This document shows positions 34,455-43,381 of a stretch of 64,000 nt of DNA, in pieces. Position 1 is the stretch's first letter, and every line of letters begins with the position of its first letter. The notes beneath the pieces are model-generated. The model ran no database searches. It saw nothing but the letters and a program-made list of their open reading frames with translations, and was not told the DNA's origin. A program made the position numbers and the translations under genes. Source of the stretch: Thermodesulfobacteriota bacterium (GTDB taxonomy: Bacteria; Desulfobacterota_D; UBA1144; Nemesobacterales; UBA2774); contig DAOKYU010000002.1 of the NCBI GenBank assembly GCA_035325995.1, positions 62,001 to 126,000 of the forward strand. Direction: 5' to 3'.

Positions 34455-35492
34455 CTAGGTCGGCTCGGGAGTAGGCTCCGGACTGGGTTCGGGGCTCGGC
34501 TCGGGGCTGGGGGCCGGGCTTGCGCTCGGCGCAGGGCTCGGTTCGGGACTCGGGCTAGGGCCCGGGCCGGGGCCTTCTATGATCTCCCCGCATCCGTCGG
34601 CGTCTATGGCGGCGTTGCCGACCACGTCGAAAGTGCTTTCCCCCGCATCGAATATACATGCGTCGGCGGTGAATCCGATGAACGAGTTGCCGTCGGCCTT
34701 GGCTCCGTTCTCGGCCGCGGCAATATCCACGTTGCCGACCACGTCCAGCACTACGCTCGCATTGCCGCGCGCTCTTATGCCGTCACCGAACGCGTCGCAG
34801 ATAATATCGCCGTCCGTCGTCGCCAGCGTCACCTGCGAAGTGCCGCGCGCGTCGACGCACCTTTCGCAGTTTGTAAGTATTATGTCCTCGGGGTCGATTA
34901 TGAGGTTACAGTTCCCTTCGGTCCTTATGCAGTCTTCGCCGCCGCCGTCGATCACGATGTCCTCGCCGGGATTCTTGATAATTTCGAGCGTGCCGTTCTG
35001 GCAGCGTATGGGGCCTTCGGTCTCGACTATCTCTACCTCTTCACCCGGGGGCGCATTGAGGTCTATGGTTACGACGATATCGAGCACCGATCCGGCCTGG
35101 ACAGTAATGCTTATGGAGACGATCGTGCCGTCTATATTGAATTCCAGGAGAATGTCCTCTGCGGATTCGAGGTTGAAGCTGAGGGAGAAGCTCCCGTCGG
35201 GGTCGGTGACGGTCGTATCCAGCACCTCCCCGTCCACGATGGCGGAAACCGTTATGCCGCTCTGCGCCTTCGCGTCCTTCACGATGCTCAGCATCTCGAT
35301 GAGCTCGGCGAATTTGAAGGATTTATCCTCCGCTCCGTTCATTGCAATAACGTCCGAGATCCGCCCGTTGATAACGGTGGTCTGTCCGTTCCCCCCGCCT
35401 CCGCCATTCCCGTCTCCGTCACAGCCGAGGAATAAAAACGAGGCCGCGACGATTATCGCCGGGAATAAAACCAAGGTCATGAATTTTTTCAT
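34455..35492 (-). CDS. large lipoprotein with beta-rich body and Pro/Ser/Glu repeat tail
   Basis: 345 residues. The signal peptide ends in lipobox FLFLGC (Cys24), followed by a Gly/Asn/Asp-rich linker. Residues of roughly 40-130 look like an Ig-like or carboxypeptidase-regulatory-like domain (DPDGSFSLSFNLESAED). From about 155 to 310 there are short strands with repeated Asp/Gly-rich turns (CIRTEGNCNLIID, GDGIRARGNASVVLDVV, ENGAKADGNSFIGF), resembling a right-handed beta-helix. Two cysteine pairs may be disulfides. The last ~35 residues are a PSPEPSPEP repeat, probably a wall-spanning spacer. Function is unknown; a surface-exposed structural or adhesion role is plausible. Confidence 0.7.
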   Translation of the reverse strand: MKKFMTLVLFPAIIVAASFLFLGCDGDGNGGGGGNGQTTVINGRISDVIAMNGAEDKSFKFAELIEMLSIVKDAKAQSGITVSAIVDGEVLDTTVTDPDGSFSLSFNLESAEDILLEFNIDGTIVSISITVQAGSVLDIVVTIDLNAPPGEEVEIVETEGPIRCQNGTLEIIKNPGEDIVIDGGGEDCIRTEGNCNLIIDPEDIILTNCERCVDARGTSQVTLATTDGDIICDAFGDGIRARGNASVVLDVVGNVDIAAAENGAKADGNSFIGFTADACIFDAGESTFDVVGNAAIDADGCGEIIEGPGPGPSPSPEPSPAPSASPAPSPEPSPEPSPEPTPEPT

Positions 35493-35513
35493 GGATGCAT
35501 CCTCCTCGTGGAT

Positions 35514-35531
35514 CCAGGGGCCGGCCCCTGG
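35514..35531. repeat. perfect 18-bp palindrome upstream of the lipoprotein gene
   Basis: CCAGGGGCCGGCCCCTGG reads the same on both strands. It sits 22 bp before the lipoprotein ATG, in an otherwise AT-rich leader with repeated TGCAATT words (35570-35650). It could be an operator or an mRNA hairpin. The rest of 35532-35815 is AT-rich intergenic DNA without a gene. Confidence 0.5.
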
Positions 35532-35815
35532 TCGTTATTGCGATATTACACAGGCAATTAACAGAAGACCTGCAATTAAACAGGACAACTACCATTAAAC
35601 TGACAACTGTAATTGCAATTGACGGGCCAATCATCATGAATATGCAATTGTGAGTTTTTCGGGAATGTTATATTCCGCGCCTTGGCCGGGGCCCCTTAAA
35701 AAGCGTACGAAAACGTACATATTAAACTGTGCAAAACGGCACAAGAAGACTACGCTTCCAACCTGGAAAACACGTTTTTGCCAAACATAGAGCCTATGGT
35801 ACTATATCAACCCTT

Positions 35816-36370
35816 ATGTTGCAGGTGCTAACAGGGACGCAGAAGGGGAGGAAGCTCAAGGTTCCGAAAGGAAGGACTATCCGCCCGACGACGAGCAGGG
35901 TGAAGAAGTCGATTTTCGACAGCCTCGGCGATATATCCGACCTTAGAGTGCTCGATATATTCGCGGGCACGGGCGGTCTCGGAATCGAATCGCTCAGCCG
36001 CGACGCCGCACACGTAACCTTCATAGAGAAGGACGCGTCGGTGTTCAAGATACTTTGCCAGAACCTCACCACCTGCGGCTTTCTGGACAAGGCGACCGCC
36101 ATGTGCTCGGATTACGTCCAGGCGCTACGGGCGCTTTCGGCCAAGGGAGAGGCGTTCGACATTATATTCATAGACCCGCCGTATCCGCTTTATGCGACCC
36201 ACACGGTGAAGGACTTCATACTCGCGGCGGCCCCCGTGCTTTCACAGTCGGGGATAATGGTAATCGAGCACGACCACAAGATAGACGACGCACCGCCCGG
36301 GTTCGACAGGACGACGAAGCCCTTCGGCGGAACGCACGTAAGCTATTTCAGAAGGAGCGGTGAGGAGTGA
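35816..36370 (+). CDS. rsmD: 16S rRNA (guanine966-N2)-methyltransferase RsmD
   Basis: 184 residues from the ATG at 35816; the open frame extends upstream without family similarity. GRKLKVPKGRTIRPTTSRVK is the typical N-terminus, then the SAM loop LDIFAGTGGLGIESLSR and the catalytic IIFIDPPYPL. It methylates G966 in 30S assembly. Its stop overlaps the coaD ATG by one base; the rsmD-coaD pair is a widely conserved arrangement. Confidence 0.94.
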   Translation: MLQVLTGTQKGRKLKVPKGRTIRPTTSRVKKSIFDSLGDISDLRVLDIFAGTGGLGIESLSRDAAHVTFIEKDASVFKILCQNLTTCGFLDKATAMCSDYVQALRALSAKGEAFDIIFIDPPYPLYATHTVKDFILAAAPVLSQSGIMVIEHDHKIDDAPPGFDRTTKPFGGTHVSYFRRSGEE

Positions 36371-36855
36371 TGAAGAAGGTAGCCATATATCCCGGTTCGT
36401 TCGACCCGTTGACCAACGGCCACAGAAACGTGATAGAGCGCGGCGTGAAGGTGTTCGACACCGTCGTCGTCGCGGTGGCGCACAATACGTCGAAGAAAAC
36501 GATCTTCACTCTCGAAGAGCGCGTCGAAATACTGAACGAGATATTCGGCGGACGCGAGGACGTCAGGGTCGATTTTTTCGAGGGGCTCCTCGTGGATTAC
36601 GTAAAGAGGATGGGCACCAACATCGTCCTGAGAGGAATGAGGACGGTGTCCGATTTCGAATACGAGCTCCAGATGGCGCTCGCCAATAAGTCCCTCAGCC
36701 AGGAGCTCGAAACCGTGTTCATGGTTACGGACAGCGAGTTTTCCCACATAAGCTCGTCCGTCATAAGAGAGGTCGTCTCCCTCGGGGGCTCGGCCGAGAA
36801 CATGGTGCCCGACATAGTAGAAAAGAAACTCAGGGAAAAGTTACTTAAACGCTAG
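36370..36855 (+). CDS. coaD: phosphopantetheine adenylyltransferase
   Basis: 161 residues from the ATG at 36370 (a GTG three bases earlier is possible). AIYPGSFDPLTNGH carries the HxGH-type TNGH motif; VLRGMRTVSDFEYELQMA and FSHISSSVIREV hold the ISST-like motif. It makes dephospho-CoA from 4'-phosphopantetheine and ATP. It is coupled to rsmD, and the aminotransferase follows after 15 bp. Confidence 0.96.
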   Translation: MKKVAIYPGSFDPLTNGHRNVIERGVKVFDTVVVAVAHNTSKKTIFTLEERVEILNEIFGGREDVRVDFFEGLLVDYVKRMGTNIVLRGMRTVSDFEYELQMALANKSLSQELETVFMVTDSEFSHISSSVIREVVSLGGSAENMVPDIVEKKLREKLLKR

Positions 36856-36870
36856 GAGGACGAAGCCCAC

Positions 36871-38064
36871 ATGAAGCTTTCTGCCCGTGCTAACAGGATT
36901 CAGCCGTCGGCAACGCTGGCAATAACCGCAAAGGAGAAGGCCCTTAAAGCCCAGGGCGTGGACGTAGTCGGATTCGGCGCAGGAGAGCCCGATTTCGACA
37001 GCCCGGATTACGTGAAGGAGGCCGGGATAGAGGCCATAAATAAGGGCTATACCAAATATACCCCGGTGGGCGGCATAGACCAGCTCAAGGACGCAATAAT
37101 AGAGAGGATGAAGCAGGATTACGGCTTCGGATACGATAAAGCCGAGCTCGTCGTATCCTGCGGCGCGAAACACACGCTCTTTAACCTCACCCAGGCGATA
37201 ATAGACGTCGGCGACGAGGTCATAATCCCGGCGCCGTACTGGGTCTCCTACCCCGAGCAGGTCACGTTCGCCGAGGGGACGCCGGTGATTCTCGAGACCC
37301 GCGAAGAGGACGGTTTCAGGATCGATCCGGACGAGCTGAAAAAGCTCATCGGTCCGAAGACGAAGGCGCTCGTCCTCAACTATCCCTCGAACCCCACAGG
37401 CGTAACGTACAGCGAGGACGAGCTCAGGGCCATAGTGGACGTCGCCATGGCGGCGGGGATCACGATCATCTCGGACGAAATATACGACAAGATAATCTAC
37501 GACGGGGCGAAGCACACCCCCGTGGCGTCGCTCGGCGAGGACGTTAAGAAGGCGACGATACTCGTAAACGGCACCTCGAAGACGTATTCCATGACCGGGT
37601 GGAGGATCGGATTCGCCGCCGGGGACAAGGACGTCATCAAGGCCATGGCGAATATCCAGGGCCAGTCCACGTCGAACCCGACGTCGATAGCGCAGTGGGC
37701 TGCAGTGAGCGCGTACGCGAGCCCGCAGGACCTCATCGCAGAGAGGACGGCCGAGTTCGAAAAGAGGAAGAACTACATCGTGGAAAGGCTTAACTCGATT
37801 CCCGGAATAAAGTGCGTAAGCCCCAGGGGCGCCTTCTACGCGTTCCCGAACGTCTCGTCTTTCTACGGGAAATCCTTTAACGGCAAGGTTGTTAACAGCT
37901 CGCTCGACTTCACCGGGTTCCTCCTCGAAGAGGCCAAGGTCGCGGTCGTGCCGGGCGATTCGTTCGGCGCCGACTCCAACGTGCGCATATCCTTCGCCAC
38001 CTCCATGGAGAACATCGTAAAGGGGATGGACAGGATAGAAGAGGCGGTGGCGAAGCTCGCCTGA
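36871..38064 (+). CDS. class I aspartate (or aspartate/prephenate) aminotransferase
   Basis: 397 residues, PLP fold type I. FGAGEPDFDSPDYV, VSCGAKHTLFNLTQ, the LNYPSNPTGVTYS loop (Asn, Pro), the DEIYDKIIYDG segment, the PLP Lys in VNGTSKTYSMTGWRIGF, and a C-terminal SNVRISFATS with the substrate-binding Arg are all clear. This is the Ib subgroup, which often transaminates both aspartate and prephenate. AGGAGG precedes the ATG by 8 nt. A strong terminator follows. Confidence 0.92.
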   Translation: MKLSARANRIQPSATLAITAKEKALKAQGVDVVGFGAGEPDFDSPDYVKEAGIEAINKGYTKYTPVGGIDQLKDAIIERMKQDYGFGYDKAELVVSCGAKHTLFNLTQAIIDVGDEVIIPAPYWVSYPEQVTFAEGTPVILETREEDGFRIDPDELKKLIGPKTKALVLNYPSNPTGVTYSEDELRAIVDVAMAAGITIISDEIYDKIIYDGAKHTPVASLGEDVKKATILVNGTSKTYSMTGWRIGFAAGDKDVIKAMANIQGQSTSNPTSIAQWAAVSAYASPQDLIAERTAEFEKRKNYIVERLNSIPGIKCVSPRGAFYAFPNVSSFYGKSFNGKVVNSSLDFTGFLLEEAKVAVVPGDSFGADSNVRISFATSMENIVKGMDRIEEAVAKLA

Positions 38065-38098
38065 CGGCAGGCTCCATACAATTCGAATACAAACGGCT

Positions 38099-38142
38099 CC
38101 GCAAATGCATTATCCTAAATGCATATGCGGGGCCTTTTTTTT
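38099..38142 (+). terminator. Rho-independent terminator of rsmD-coaD-aminotransferase
   Basis: CCGCAAATGCAT (38099-38110) pairs with ATGCATATGCGG (38119-38130), followed by GGCC and eight T (38135-38142). It occupies the first part of the open frame of the binding-protein gene, which argues for that gene's later start. Confidence 0.85.
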
Positions 38143-38163
38143 GCCGCCCCGAAGAGGCCGGCC

Positions 38164-39297
38164 ATGAAGCGAATAAAGCTCGGCATATCGATTTCGCTCA
38201 CGGGGAGCTATTCGGTGCAAGGGGTCGAGAGCTTCCGGGGGCTTTCGCTCTACGTCTCGGACGTAAACGCAAGGGGCGGCATCCACGTCGCCCAGCTCGG
38301 GCGCAGGCTGCCCGTCGATCTCGTGCACATCGACGACGAGAGCGACGCGGACATCTGCCGGAGGAACGTCGAAAGGCTCATGACGAAGGAGCAGGCGGAT
38401 ATCCTCCTCGGCCCGTATTCGAGCTCGCTCGCCCTCGCTGCGGCTGAGGAGGCCGAAGCGGGGGACGTCACGCTCTGGAACCACGGGGGCTCGACGGACG
38501 AAATGGACGAGCGGGGGTTTACGTGCCTCGTGAGCGCCATAACGCCGGCGAGCATGTATTCGCGGGGGATAATCGCGCTTGTGAGAAAGACGGACCCCGG
38601 CGCGCGGCGGATAGCTGCTTTCAGCGCTTTCGACAGCGGCTTTTCTCGTAACGTCGCGCGCGGTGTTGACTTGTACGGAGCGGAATACGGGTTCGAGGTG
38701 AGGAGGTTCGAATTCCGGACGGGGAGGGAGGATTTTTCGGAGCTCCTGCCCGAGGCGATGGACTGGGAGCCGGATCTCGTCATCGGCATGGGCAGGCTCA
38801 ACGACGATCTTCTCCTCGCCGGGCGAATGATAGATACGGGGGCGAGGCCGAAAGCGGCCGCGCTGGCCGCGGCGTCGATAGGGCTTTTCAGGGAGGCGTT
38901 CGGCGACTACGCCGAGGGGTTCATGTCGTCGAGCCAGTGGGAGAGGGAGGGCGGCAAGGACCCCGACGCCGGGCCGACGTCCGAAGAGTTCTTCGAGAGA
39001 TACGAGGCCGCCTACGGACACGCCCCTGACTTCGTGGCCGCACAGGGCTATAACATAGGCGTCGTAATCGAAGAATGTATCGGGAGGGCGGGCGTGCTCG
39101 ACAGGAGGACTCTCAGGGACATCGCGAGAGAGATAGATTTCCGCACGTTCTACGGGCGCTTCAAGACCGACGCGCGCGGCGGCCAGACGGGGCACGAGAT
39201 GGTCACCGTACAGTGGCAGGGCGGCGGGAAGGCCGTCGTCTATCCCGAAGCTCCCGCATCCGGGAGGCTCGCATACCCGGCGCGGTTTAATTTCTGA
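38164..39297 (+). CDS. ABC-type branched-chain amino acid/amide binding protein lacking a signal peptide
   Basis: 377 residues from the ATG at 38164 with GAGG 8 nt upstream. The fold is that of LivJ/AmiC-type type I periplasmic binding proteins: KLGISISLTGSYSVQGVES start, VDLVHIDDESDAD, ILLGPYSSSLALAAAE, and AAFSAFDSGFSRNVARG. No signal peptide or lipobox precedes the conserved domain, even from the upstream in-frame ATGs, and no permease or ATPase genes are near. It may be a cytoplasmic ligand sensor like AmiC, or a solo protein with lost export. The ligand is unknown. Confidence 0.78.
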   Translation: MKRIKLGISISLTGSYSVQGVESFRGLSLYVSDVNARGGIHVAQLGRRLPVDLVHIDDESDADICRRNVERLMTKEQADILLGPYSSSLALAAAEEAEAGDVTLWNHGGSTDEMDERGFTCLVSAITPASMYSRGIIALVRKTDPGARRIAAFSAFDSGFSRNVARGVDLYGAEYGFEVRRFEFRTGREDFSELLPEAMDWEPDLVIGMGRLNDDLLLAGRMIDTGARPKAAALAAASIGLFREAFGDYAEGFMSSSQWEREGGKDPDAGPTSEEFFERYEAAYGHAPDFVAAQGYNIGVVIEECIGRAGVLDRRTLRDIAREIDFRTFYGRFKTDARGGQTGHEMVTVQWQGGGKAVVYPEAPASGRLAYPARFNF

Positions 39298-39399
39298 AAC
39301 GCACACGGAAAAGCAGCCTCTTTCGGCGCTTTTTTTCCGCCGCCGGACCCTAGCACGAAAAAGGCCAGCATCCCGGTTATGTGCTGTAAACTTATTAGC

Positions 39400-40164
39400 A
39401 TGGGTGATAGTGGAGACAGGGAAGAGAAGGAGCTATCCGAGGCAAGGGAGATACTGGAGCGCTCCTCGTCCGTGATAGCGCTGTCGGGGGCGGGTATATC
39501 CGCCGAAAGCGGCGTCCCGACGTTCAGGGGAACGGACGGCCTGTGGCGGAATTTCAGATCGGAGAACCTCGCGACTCCCGAGGCCTTCTGGGACAATCCC
39601 AGGCTGGTCTGGGAATGGTACGACTGGAGGCGGTGCGCCATAAAGGACGCGAGGCCCAATCCCGGGCATTTCGCGCTGGCGGAGCTCGAAAGCCAGAAGA
39701 GGAAATTCACCCTCGTAACGCAAAACATAGACGGGCTTCACCAGATGGCCGGCAGCAGGAACATCCTCGAGATGCACGGCAATCTGTGGGAGATAAAATG
39801 TACGAAGTGCGGGCTCGTGACGAAGGACTACAGGGTGCCGCTCGAAGAGCTGCCGCCCGTGTGTCCGTCGTGCGGGGGGATGGGGAGGCCGAACGTCGTC
39901 TGGTTCGGCGAGCTCATCCCTATGGATGTCATAGACGAGACGCTCAAGGCAATAGAGGAAAGCGATGTCATGCTCATCATCGGGACGTCGGGCGTCGTCG
40001 AGCCGGCTGCGTCGATGGGCCTCGTCGCGAAGCAGGCCGGGAAGACGGTCATCGAAATCAACCTCGAGCATACGCCGAATTCGTCCCTGTTCGATATTAC
40101 GATACTCGGAAAGTCCGGCGAGGTGCTTCCACTTCTCTACACCCCCCGCGTGGCGTATAGCTGA
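39400..40164 (+). CDS. cobB: SIR2-family NAD-dependent protein deacylase
   Basis: 254 residues from the ATG at 39400; an ATG at 39379 is also possible, and neither has a clear ribosome binding site. It removes acyl groups from protein lysines using NAD. IALSGAGISAESGVPTFRG, TQNIDGLHQMAGS, catalytic His in LEMHGNLWEIKC, the zinc cysteines CTKCG and CPSCGG, and NVVWFGELIP are diagnostic. The pattern after GAGIS (DWRRCAIKDA) includes the Tyr/Arg region typical of desuccinylating class III sirtuins, though this is not decisive. Confidence 0.88.
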   Translation: MGDSGDREEKELSEAREILERSSSVIALSGAGISAESGVPTFRGTDGLWRNFRSENLATPEAFWDNPRLVWEWYDWRRCAIKDARPNPGHFALAELESQKRKFTLVTQNIDGLHQMAGSRNILEMHGNLWEIKCTKCGLVTKDYRVPLEELPPVCPSCGGMGRPNVVWFGELIPMDVIDETLKAIEESDVMLIIGTSGVVEPAASMGLVAKQAGKTVIEINLEHTPNSSLFDITILGKSGEVLPLLYTPRVAYS

Positions 40165-40312
40165 ATCCCGGTTACTCATACGGACGGCCTGTTACGGGCC
40201 GGGTATATTTAACTTCCTCCATCGAGCATGGAATAAGTCATTCAAAACCTTTCCGCCTGAAACTTATGCACTATGCCGGGCGGGGACGGGACGTTATTGT
40301 CGAGGGGAAGTC

Positions 40313-41044
40313 ATGTCCGAAACGGTAAAAGAGAGCATATGGCAGAAAAAGGAGAACGCCGAGGCGTTCCTCCGGGACGAGAGGGGAGCGGTCCCCGGCG
40401 CAGGGCTCCAGATGTCCGTCATCGAGTGCGTGATACGCGAATGGGCCCCGGCGCCGAAGCGTGCTCTCGACCTCGGGTGCGGCGACGGCGTCCTCGGGCG
40501 TTATCTGCTCGGCGCTTTTCCCGGTGTGGAGTGCGTCTTCGCCGATTTCTCCGGGCCCATGCTCGAAGCTGCGCGCGCGAAGCTCGGGAAGGACGGCGGC
40601 CACAGGCTCGTAAAGGCGGATTTTTCTTCGCCCGCATGGATGGAGAGCGTAAAGCAGTACGCGCCCTTCGACGCCATAGTCTCAGGCTTCGCCATACATC
40701 ACCTCCACGACGACAGAAAGAAGGAGCTATATTCCGAGATACTCGGCCTCCTTTCCCCGGGCGGCGTCTTTTTAAACCTGGAGCACGTAAAATCCCGGAC
40801 CCCCGAAGTCGAGCGCCTGTTCGAGGAGTTCTATACCGATCACCTGCACGAGTGTTTCCTGGGCGTCGATCCGGGCGCGAGCCGCGAAGCCGCGGCGGGC
40901 GTATACAGGAACAGGCCCGACAGGGAAGAGGACAAGCCCGCCCTCGCCGAAGATCAGTGCGAGTGGCTCAGGGAAACCGGGTACAGGGACGTAGACTGTT
41001 TCTTCAAGGTTTTCGCTATTGCGATATTCGGCGGGCGGAAATAG
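40313..41044 (+). CDS. class I SAM-dependent methyltransferase, substrate unknown
   Basis: 243 residues from the ATG at 40313 with GAGGGGAAG upstream. The SAM loop is RALDLGCGDGVLGRYLL, then CVFADFSGPMLEAAR, VKADFSSP, and VSGFAIHHLHDDRKKELYSEI; the last resembles the UbiE/COQ5 or Tam group of small-molecule methyltransferases. The middle insert (FYTDHLHECFLGV) may bind substrate. Neighbours (sirtuin; convergent pdxA) do not reveal the pathway. Confidence 0.8.
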   Translation: MSETVKESIWQKKENAEAFLRDERGAVPGAGLQMSVIECVIREWAPAPKRALDLGCGDGVLGRYLLGAFPGVECVFADFSGPMLEAARAKLGKDGGHRLVKADFSSPAWMESVKQYAPFDAIVSGFAIHHLHDDRKKELYSEILGLLSPGGVFLNLEHVKSRTPEVERLFEEFYTDHLHECFLGVDPGASREAAAGVYRNRPDREEDKPALAEDQCEWLRETGYRDVDCFFKVFAIAIFGGRK

Positions 41045-41083
41045 CTTCGCATTGTCCTGCCGCGCAGCCCTCGCCGGAGGGAT

Positions 41084-42046
41084 TTACTTCGCCCGCTTCG
41101 CTATGCGGACACGCGCCAGCCTTACGGCCACGTCGATTGCGGCCTTCATGCTGGACGGGTCCGCGATTCCCTTCCACGCAATGTCGTACGCGGTCCCGTG
41201 GTCGGGGGACGTTCTTATGATCGGCAGCCCCGCCGTCATGTTAACGCCCTTTTCGAAAGAGAGCATCTTGAACGGTATCAGGCCCTGGTCGTGATACATC
41301 GCGACGACGGCGTCCCACTTCCCCTTGTTCGCATGATAGAAGAGTGTGTCGGCGGGGTAGGGGCCCTCGGCGTCGATGCCGGACTCCCTCGCTTCGAGCA
41401 CCGCCGGCGTTATGTGGACTATCTCTTCGTTCCCGAAAGCGCCCGACTCCCCCGCGTGCGGGTTAAGGCCGCAGACGGCGATTTTCGGAGAGTCTATTCC
41501 GAAAAGGTTCCTGAGCGATTCGTGAGTGACGTTGATCGTCGAGAGGACGCGCTCATTCGTGACGAGCTCCGGGACGTTCGCGAGCGCCGTGTGAATCGTG
41601 ACGAGTACGACGCGGAACCTCCCGCCCTCGAACATCATCACTGCGTTGTCGGCGCCGGTCAGGTCCTTCAGCATCTCTGTATGCCCGGGGTAGTGCGAGC
41701 CGGCGAGGTGGGTCGATTCCTTGCTTATCGGCGCGGTGACGACGGCGTCTATCTCTCCGGACATCGCCGCCGCGACGGCTGCCCTGATACAGGATAGGCT
41801 GGCCTCCCCGGCCGTCCCGTCCACCTTGCCGGGAGCGACGCCGCCCATGCCGAGCCCTGATGTCTCCACCAGTTTATATTCGGGGAAGGCCCCGGCGAGC
41901 CCGGACGCGGCGTTAAGAACGTCGCGGCTTCCGAATACCACCGCGTCGTATTCGTCCCCGCCCCTGGCGAGCGCCTTTACGACGACCTCGGGGCCTATGC
42001 CGTTCGGGTCGCCCATCGTGATTCCTATAACGGGTTTTCTATCCAT
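41084..42046 (-). CDS. pdxA: 4-hydroxythreonine-4-phosphate dehydrogenase
   Basis: 320 residues from the ATG at 42046. VIGITMGDPNGIGPEVV, DAVVTAPISKESTHLAGS, the metal-binding His in YPGHTEML, ALANVPELV, NPHAGESGAFGNEE and AMYHDQGLIPFK are all typical. It is an NAD-dependent step of the DXP-dependent pyridoxal phosphate pathway. It lies 46 bp after tatD in the glyA-nrdR-tatD-pdxA row; GlyA, upstream, uses PLP. pdxJ is not in the window. Confidence 0.94.
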   Translation of the reverse strand: MDRKPVIGITMGDPNGIGPEVVVKALARGGDEYDAVVFGSRDVLNAASGLAGAFPEYKLVETSGLGMGGVAPGKVDGTAGEASLSCIRAAVAAAMSGEIDAVVTAPISKESTHLAGSHYPGHTEMLKDLTGADNAVMMFEGGRFRVVLVTIHTALANVPELVTNERVLSTINVTHESLRNLFGIDSPKIAVCGLNPHAGESGAFGNEEIVHITPAVLEARESGIDAEGPYPADTLFYHANKGKWDAVVAMYHDQGLIPFKMLSFEKGVNMTAGLPIIRTSPDHGTAYDIAWKGIADPSSMKAAIDVAVRLARVRIAKRAK

Positions 42047-42092
42047 GCGCAGTATGTCTCCGGGGATGTTCCGAGGGGCCGGCAAGGCCTCT

Positions 42093-42854
42093 TCAGCCGT
42101 CGAGTCCGAACAGCCTGGACGCGTTTTCGGACGTAAGGCGTGCGAGCTCTTCCGTGGTCAATCCCCTGACTTCGGCCACCGTTTCGGCCGTGTGCCTGAC
42201 GTAGGCGGGCTCGTTCGGCTTGCCCCTGAACGGCACAGGGGCGAGGTAGGGCGAATCCGTTTCGATAAGTATCCTGCCTGAGGGCACCCTGGCCGCCGCC
42301 GCCCTTAATTCGTCAGACCTCTTGAAGGTGACGATGCCCGAAAACGATATGTAGAACCCGAGGTCGAGATACCTCTTGGCCGTCTCGTAATTCCCCGTAA
42401 AGCAGTGTATTACACCCCTCTTCCCGGAAACGTCCTCCGATTTAAGTATACCGACGAGGTCCTCGTCCGCGTCCCTTACGTGTATGATTATCGGGAGAGC
42501 GCGCCTCCGGGCGATGGCTATCTGGCCCGTGAACGAGCGTATCTGCGTTTCCCTGTCGGAATTCATGTAGAAATAGTCGAGCCCCGTCTCGCCGATGGCG
42601 ACAACGCCGGGCGAGCCCGCCAGCTCTTCGATAGCCGAAAGCGTCTCCGCGTCGGCCGAGGCTGCAGCGTGCGGGTGTACGCCGACGGCGGCGTATATGC
42701 CTTTGCGCCCTTCGGCGAAAGCGAGCGTCTTCTTCGAGGATTCGAGCCCGGACGAGATCGATATTATCCTTTCGACCCCGTTCGAGCGAGCCCGTTCTAC
42801 TGCGCCCTCCGGGTCTTCGAGGGAGTCGAGGTGGGCGTGCGTGTCCGTAAGCAT
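42093..42854 (-). CDS. tatD: TatD-family metal-dependent DNase
   Basis: 253 residues. DTHAHLD gives the two metal-binding His at the start; VGVHPHA, GETGLDYFY, IIHVRDAD, VIHCFTG and LIETDSPYLAPVPFRGKPNEP complete the TIM-barrel metal site. These enzymes are 3'-5' exonucleases with roles in DNA repair and degradation. The ATG shares one base with the stop of nrdR. Confidence 0.93.
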   Translation of the reverse strand: MLTDTHAHLDSLEDPEGAVERARSNGVERIISISSGLESSKKTLAFAEGRKGIYAAVGVHPHAAASADAETLSAIEELAGSPGVVAIGETGLDYFYMNSDRETQIRSFTGQIAIARRRALPIIIHVRDADEDLVGILKSEDVSGKRGVIHCFTGNYETAKRYLDLGFYISFSGIVTFKRSDELRAAAARVPSGRILIETDSPYLAPVPFRGKPNEPAYVRHTAETVAEVRGLTTEELARLTSENASRLFGLDG

Positions 42855-43381
42855 TATTTTTCTTTCTTTTCCTGTATGAGCGTGAGCGGATGGACGGCGT
42901 CTTTAGAATCGCCGAGTCCCTCTCCGCCCTTTTCCCTGAGGAGCTCTTTCAGCTCGTTCATGAACTGGTTCACGTCTTTAAAAGACCTGTAGACGGAGGC
43001 GAACCTCACGTACGCGACTTCGTCTATTTCGTAGAGCTTGCTTATCACCCTCTCGCCGATCTCGCTGCTGTCTACCTCTCTTTCGCCCCTCTCCTGGAGC
43101 TCCCTTTCGTAGCCGGAGACGAAGGATTCGATATCCTCCATGCTGATCGGCCGTTTCTCGCAGGCCTTTATCATCCCCGCGATTATCTTGCTCCTGTCGA
43201 AGGGCTCTCTCACTCCCCCCTTCTTGACCACCAGCAGCTCGACCTCCTCGACCCTCTCGTACGTCGTGAAGCGGCTCTTGCAGTCGAGGCATTCCCTCCG
43301 CCTGCGTATGGACGTTTCTTCCTTCGCGAGGCGCGAGTCGATGACCTTGCTTTCGAGGCTGGAGCAGTACGGGCATTTCAT
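42854..43381 (-). CDS. nrdR: transcriptional repressor NrdR
   Basis: 175 residues. An N-terminal zinc ribbon (Cys3, Cys6, Cys31, Cys34) precedes an ATP-cone domain (about 49-139; VVKKGGVREPFDRSKI). NrdR senses ATP/dATP and represses ribonucleotide reductase genes at NrdR boxes. No nrd gene is in the window. It starts directly after glyA and overlaps tatD by one base. The tail beyond the ATP-cone is longer and more charged than usual. Confidence 0.96.
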   Translation of the reverse strand: MKCPYCSSLESKVIDSRLAKEETSIRRRRECLDCKSRFTTYERVEEVELLVVKKGGVREPFDRSKIIAGMIKACEKRPISMEDIESFVSGYERELQERGEREVDSSEIGERVISKLYEIDEVAYVRFASVYRSFKDVNQFMNELKELLREKGGEGLGDSKDAVHPLTLIQEKKEK

